Below, in pieces: positions 14,240 to 16,045 of a stretch of DNA of 16,045 nt. The notes beneath the pieces were generated by a model. That model had not been told where the DNA came from. It worked only from the letters and a program-made list of their open reading frames with translations, and searched no databases. Within the stretch, counting starts at the first letter, position 1, and the number at the start of each line of letters is the position of its first letter. The translations under genes and the position numbers were made by a program. The stretch is from an uncultured Collinsella sp. (GTDB taxonomy: Bacteria; Actinomycetota; Coriobacteriia; Coriobacteriales; Coriobacteriaceae): NCBI GenBank assembly GCA_900544065.1, contig UQTR01000042.1:1-16045 (forward strand), read 5' to 3'.

Positions 14240-14252
14240 GCAGCGTCGGCTC

Positions 14253-14280
14253 GTTACGGCGTTTGGTAAAACGCCGTAAC
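14253..14280. repeat. Perfect 12-bp hairpin just after the dehydrogenase stop
   Basis: GTTACGGCGTTT (14253-14264) and AAACGCCGTAAC (14269-14280) pair perfectly around a GGTA loop. The hairpin ends two bases from the stop codon at 14283-14285. No T-run follows, so it may act as an mRNA 3'-end stabiliser or a pause site, with the true terminator further on. Confidence 0.65.
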
Positions 14281-14282
14281 TC

Positions 14283-15083
14283 CTACGGCCGCTGGCCCAT
14301 GCCACCCTCGAGGGTAACGGTCTCGCCGTTCATGTACTTAAAGTCGGGGCCGCAGAGCTGAACGACCACGCGGCCGATCTCCTTCTCAACGTCGCCGTAG
14401 TGGCCTGCCGGCGGCATGTGGACGTTGGCCTTAAACGCCTCGGGATAGGCATCCTGGAAGTTCTCGAGCGCAGCAGTCCAGGCAAGCGGGCACACAATGT
14501 TGACGTTGATGCCGTCCTTGCCCCACTCGTTGGCGGCGACGCGGGTCAGACCGCGGATGCCCTCCTTGGCGGCAGCATAGCTGCACTGGCCATAGTTGCC
14601 AAACAGGCCGGCGCCCGAAGCAAAGTTGACCACGGAGCCCTTGGTCTCCTTCAGGTGCGGATAGGCCTTCTGCATGTACAGGTAGGTGGCATACAGGCCA
14701 GAGTAAATGGCCAGGTTAAACTGGTCCATAGTGTGGTCGGCGATGGTCACACCCGAGGCGCTGGCCTGAGCGTTGTTGACGACGGCGTCGATGCGACCGA
14801 ACTCCTCAATCGCCTTGTCGATAACGTTCTGCACGACGGCTTCGTTGTCCTGACCAGCCGAGACATCGGCCTGAACAGGCAGAACCTTGACGCCGTACTC
14901 GGCCTCAAGAGACTCTTTGGCAGCCTCGAGCTTGGCGACGTTGCGACCGGTGATAACGAGGTTCGCGCCTTCCTTGGCAAAAGCGATATCGATGCCGTAG
15001 CCGATGGAGCCAGCAGAGCCGTCCTTGAGCGTGGCCTTGCCGCCGCCGGTGACGATCACGGTCTTACCAGTGAAAAGTCCCAT
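14283..15083 (-). CDS. SDR-family dehydrogenase, probable NADP-dependent 12alpha-hydroxysteroid dehydrogenase
   Basis: Short-chain dehydrogenases oxidise or reduce hydroxyl/keto groups with NAD(P). The 266 residues contain a glycine-rich loop VTGGGKATLKDGSAGSIGYG (11-30), NNAQ (103-106), and the triad S156, Y169, K173 at classical spacing. R47 in ITGRN favours NADP(H). Long stretches (NNAQASASG, IYSGLYAT, NFASGAGLFGNYGQCSYAAAKEGIRGL, and the C-terminus TLEGGMGQRP) match, from memory, clostridial 12alpha-hydroxysteroid dehydrogenases that interconvert cholic-type bile acids and their 12-oxo forms. Substrate is therefore inferred, not shown; another steroid or a non-bile alcohol remains possible. 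The start at ATG 15083 has GAAAGGA upstream; the in-frame extension to 15215 lacks SDR similarity. It is a single gene, divergent from the acidic protein, and ends in a hairpin plus terminator. Confidence 0.85.
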   Translation of the reverse strand: MGLFTGKTVIVTGGGKATLKDGSAGSIGYGIDIAFAKEGANLVITGRNVAKLEAAKESLEAEYGVKVLPVQADVSAGQDNEAVVQNVIDKAIEEFGRIDAVVNNAQASASGVTIADHTMDQFNLAIYSGLYATYLYMQKAYPHLKETKGSVVNFASGAGLFGNYGQCSYAAAKEGIRGLTRVAANEWGKDGINVNIVCPLAWTAALENFQDAYPEAFKANVHMPPAGHYGDVEKEIGRVVVQLCGPDFKYMNGETVTLEGGMGQRP

Positions 15084-15379
15084 ACGAAGTCCTTTCAAAA
15101 TCGCGACGGGCACGCCCGCCGACTGCGCGCATCCAAAATAAACGCGCCAAAAGCTGAAATGCAACTTTAGCTTCTTCAAGTGAAAAATAAAGCCCATGGC
15201 AGGCGAACGGCGCAACGTCTTTCGGCGAAGGGAATGTCAAGTAGAAATTGGATAGAGCGGCCGAGTTTTCGTTAACACGACGAGTCATCGAACACGTTTT
15301 GAAACTTTGCTGCGGGGCGCGGGATATCGGCGCGAGACTTTATCATAGGGTGACAAACAACGATGAGGAGCACATGCCT
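15084..15379. promoter_or_regulatory. Divergent promoter region between dehydrogenase and acidic-protein genes
   Basis: This 296-bp gap must hold both promoters. On the minus strand a consensus TTGACA (15240-15235) is present but has no good -10 at 16-19 bp. On the plus strand TATCAT (15341-15346) is a plausible -10 for the acidic protein, without a matching -35. AAGCT/AGCTT (about 15149-15172) forms a small inverted repeat. The region is more AT-rich than the flanking genes. Confidence 0.35.
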
Positions 15380-16045
15380 ATGACAGACGAGCTGGACCCC
15401 CAGACTCAACAGCATATTGATGATTCCGCAGACACCATTGACGACTGCGATACTTCTACCAGCAGCGATGGCAGCATTGATGCCGCCGTCGAGAAGGCTC
15501 CTGCCGCCGCAGGCGAGGCCGCAGACGCAAATGTCGCCGCAGAGCAAGACAAAGAAGAGCAGCTAGAGCAGCCGAACCCGAGCGATACTGAGCCCAAGGC
15601 CGAGAGCGCTCCGCAAGTAGCAGGCCCCATCGAGGTGTCATCGGAAGAAGAGCTCGACGCCGTCATGGACTCCATGATGGATGCCGTCAAAGCGATGAAG
15701 AACGCTGTCGCCGATGCCGATGTCGACGCCGAGGAAGAGGAAGCCGCCGAGGCCGCCTCGACGTTTGTGCCCGGCGAGACCCCGGTTGCCGACCAGGGCA
15801 GCACCATGCCCTCGTTCCTGCAACTCGAGCACCCCACGATCGGCGCCGACGCGGTCGACCCGCACACAGCGGGCTTTTCCGTAATCGAAGGCGGCACCGG
15901 CAATATCGCCGCGCCGCAGACTGCCGATGCGGATGCCGCCGTCGCCGCGCACTCGGCCACCTCGCGCACCCCCGCCGCGAGCCGCGACCTGGGGACCGCC
16001 GTCTCGAACACCGCCAACGCCGTGGGTTCTTTTATCGCCCAAGGC
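15380..16045 (+). CDS. Acidic low-complexity protein, N-terminal part, unrecognised; runs off right edge
   Basis: The frame is open for at least 222 codons with no stop before the window ends, and it uses ordinary high-GC codons. The product starts MTDELDPQTQQHIDD and is rich in Ala, Asp, Glu, Ser and Thr, with runs such as DVDAEEEEAAEAA. It has no signal peptide, no clear helix for membrane insertion and no motif that I recognise in this part. It looks like a disordered acidic N-terminal arm with a short amphipathic stretch (EEELDAVMDSMMDAVKAMKNAV). AGGAG (15366-15370) lies nine bases before ATG 15380; an ATG at 15374 is in frame but only three bases from it, so 15380 is preferred. The near-mirrored minus-strand reading is a shadow. 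Function is unknown and the functional domain probably lies beyond the edge. Confidence 0.75.
   Translation, partial: MTDELDPQTQQHIDDSADTIDDCDTSTSSDGSIDAAVEKAPAAAGEAADANVAAEQDKEEQLEQPNPSDTEPKAESAPQVAGPIEVSSEEELDAVMDSMMDAVKAMKNAVADADVDAEEEEAAEAASTFVPGETPVADQGSTMPSFLQLEHPTIGADAVDPHTAGFSVIEGGTGNIAAPQTADADAAVAAHSATSRTPAASRDLGTAVSNTANAVGSFIAQG

Noticed and set aside
15406..16017. Ser/Ala-rich minus-strand frame
   Set aside because: It is the complement of the acidic plus-strand gene; its low-complexity serine runs mirror GCx/GAx codons, and no ribosome site supports it.

Overview
This looks like the end of a draft-assembly contig from a GC-rich Gram-positive gut bacterium. The protein families, short intergenic gaps, AGGAG-type ribosome sites and a bile-acid-type dehydrogenase suggest a Coriobacteriia member such as Collinsella. 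That assignment is an inference from sequence style; there is no rRNA or other marker here to confirm it. No tRNA, rRNA or CRISPR array was seen.

Left edge (1-1017): the first 47 bases are not genomic. They are the tail of an Illumina Nextera i7 adapter, an 8-base index and the transposon mosaic end. Directly behind them is the N-terminal half of an IS110-family (DEDD) transposase on the minus strand, cut by the contig end, followed by about 400 bp of non-coding DNA that probably includes one IS end.

Central block (1018-10552), all on the minus strand: a DtxR/MntR-type metalloregulator; a two-gene unit of an ABC-F ATPase and a Cof-type HAD phosphatase; the phosphate-uptake operon pstS-pstC-pstA-pstB, with overlapping reading frames and a terminator directly after pstB (no phoU follows); a PepV-like M20 dipeptidase; and a phosphoglycolate-phosphatase-like HAD hydrolase.

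Right block (10709-16045): a DegV/FakB fatty-acid-binding protein on the plus strand, divergent from the HAD gene; a LOG-family protein and tRNA-guanine transglycosylase (tgt) on the minus strand; a short-chain dehydrogenase that closely resembles bacterial 12alpha-hydroxysteroid dehydrogenases; and, divergent from it, the start of a very acidic low-complexity protein that runs off the right edge.

The genes are mostly housekeeping. The intergenic DNA is the distinctive part: nearly every gap holds a long palindrome, and two repeat families occur twice each (a GTCCCC/GCCGGCA family and a TTGCGGTGGAATAG family). Some copies also serve as Rho-independent terminators. One 159-bp copy has MITE-like inverted ends. 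A second composite palindrome is flanked by 7-bp direct repeats. No wholly new multi-gene system is evident.
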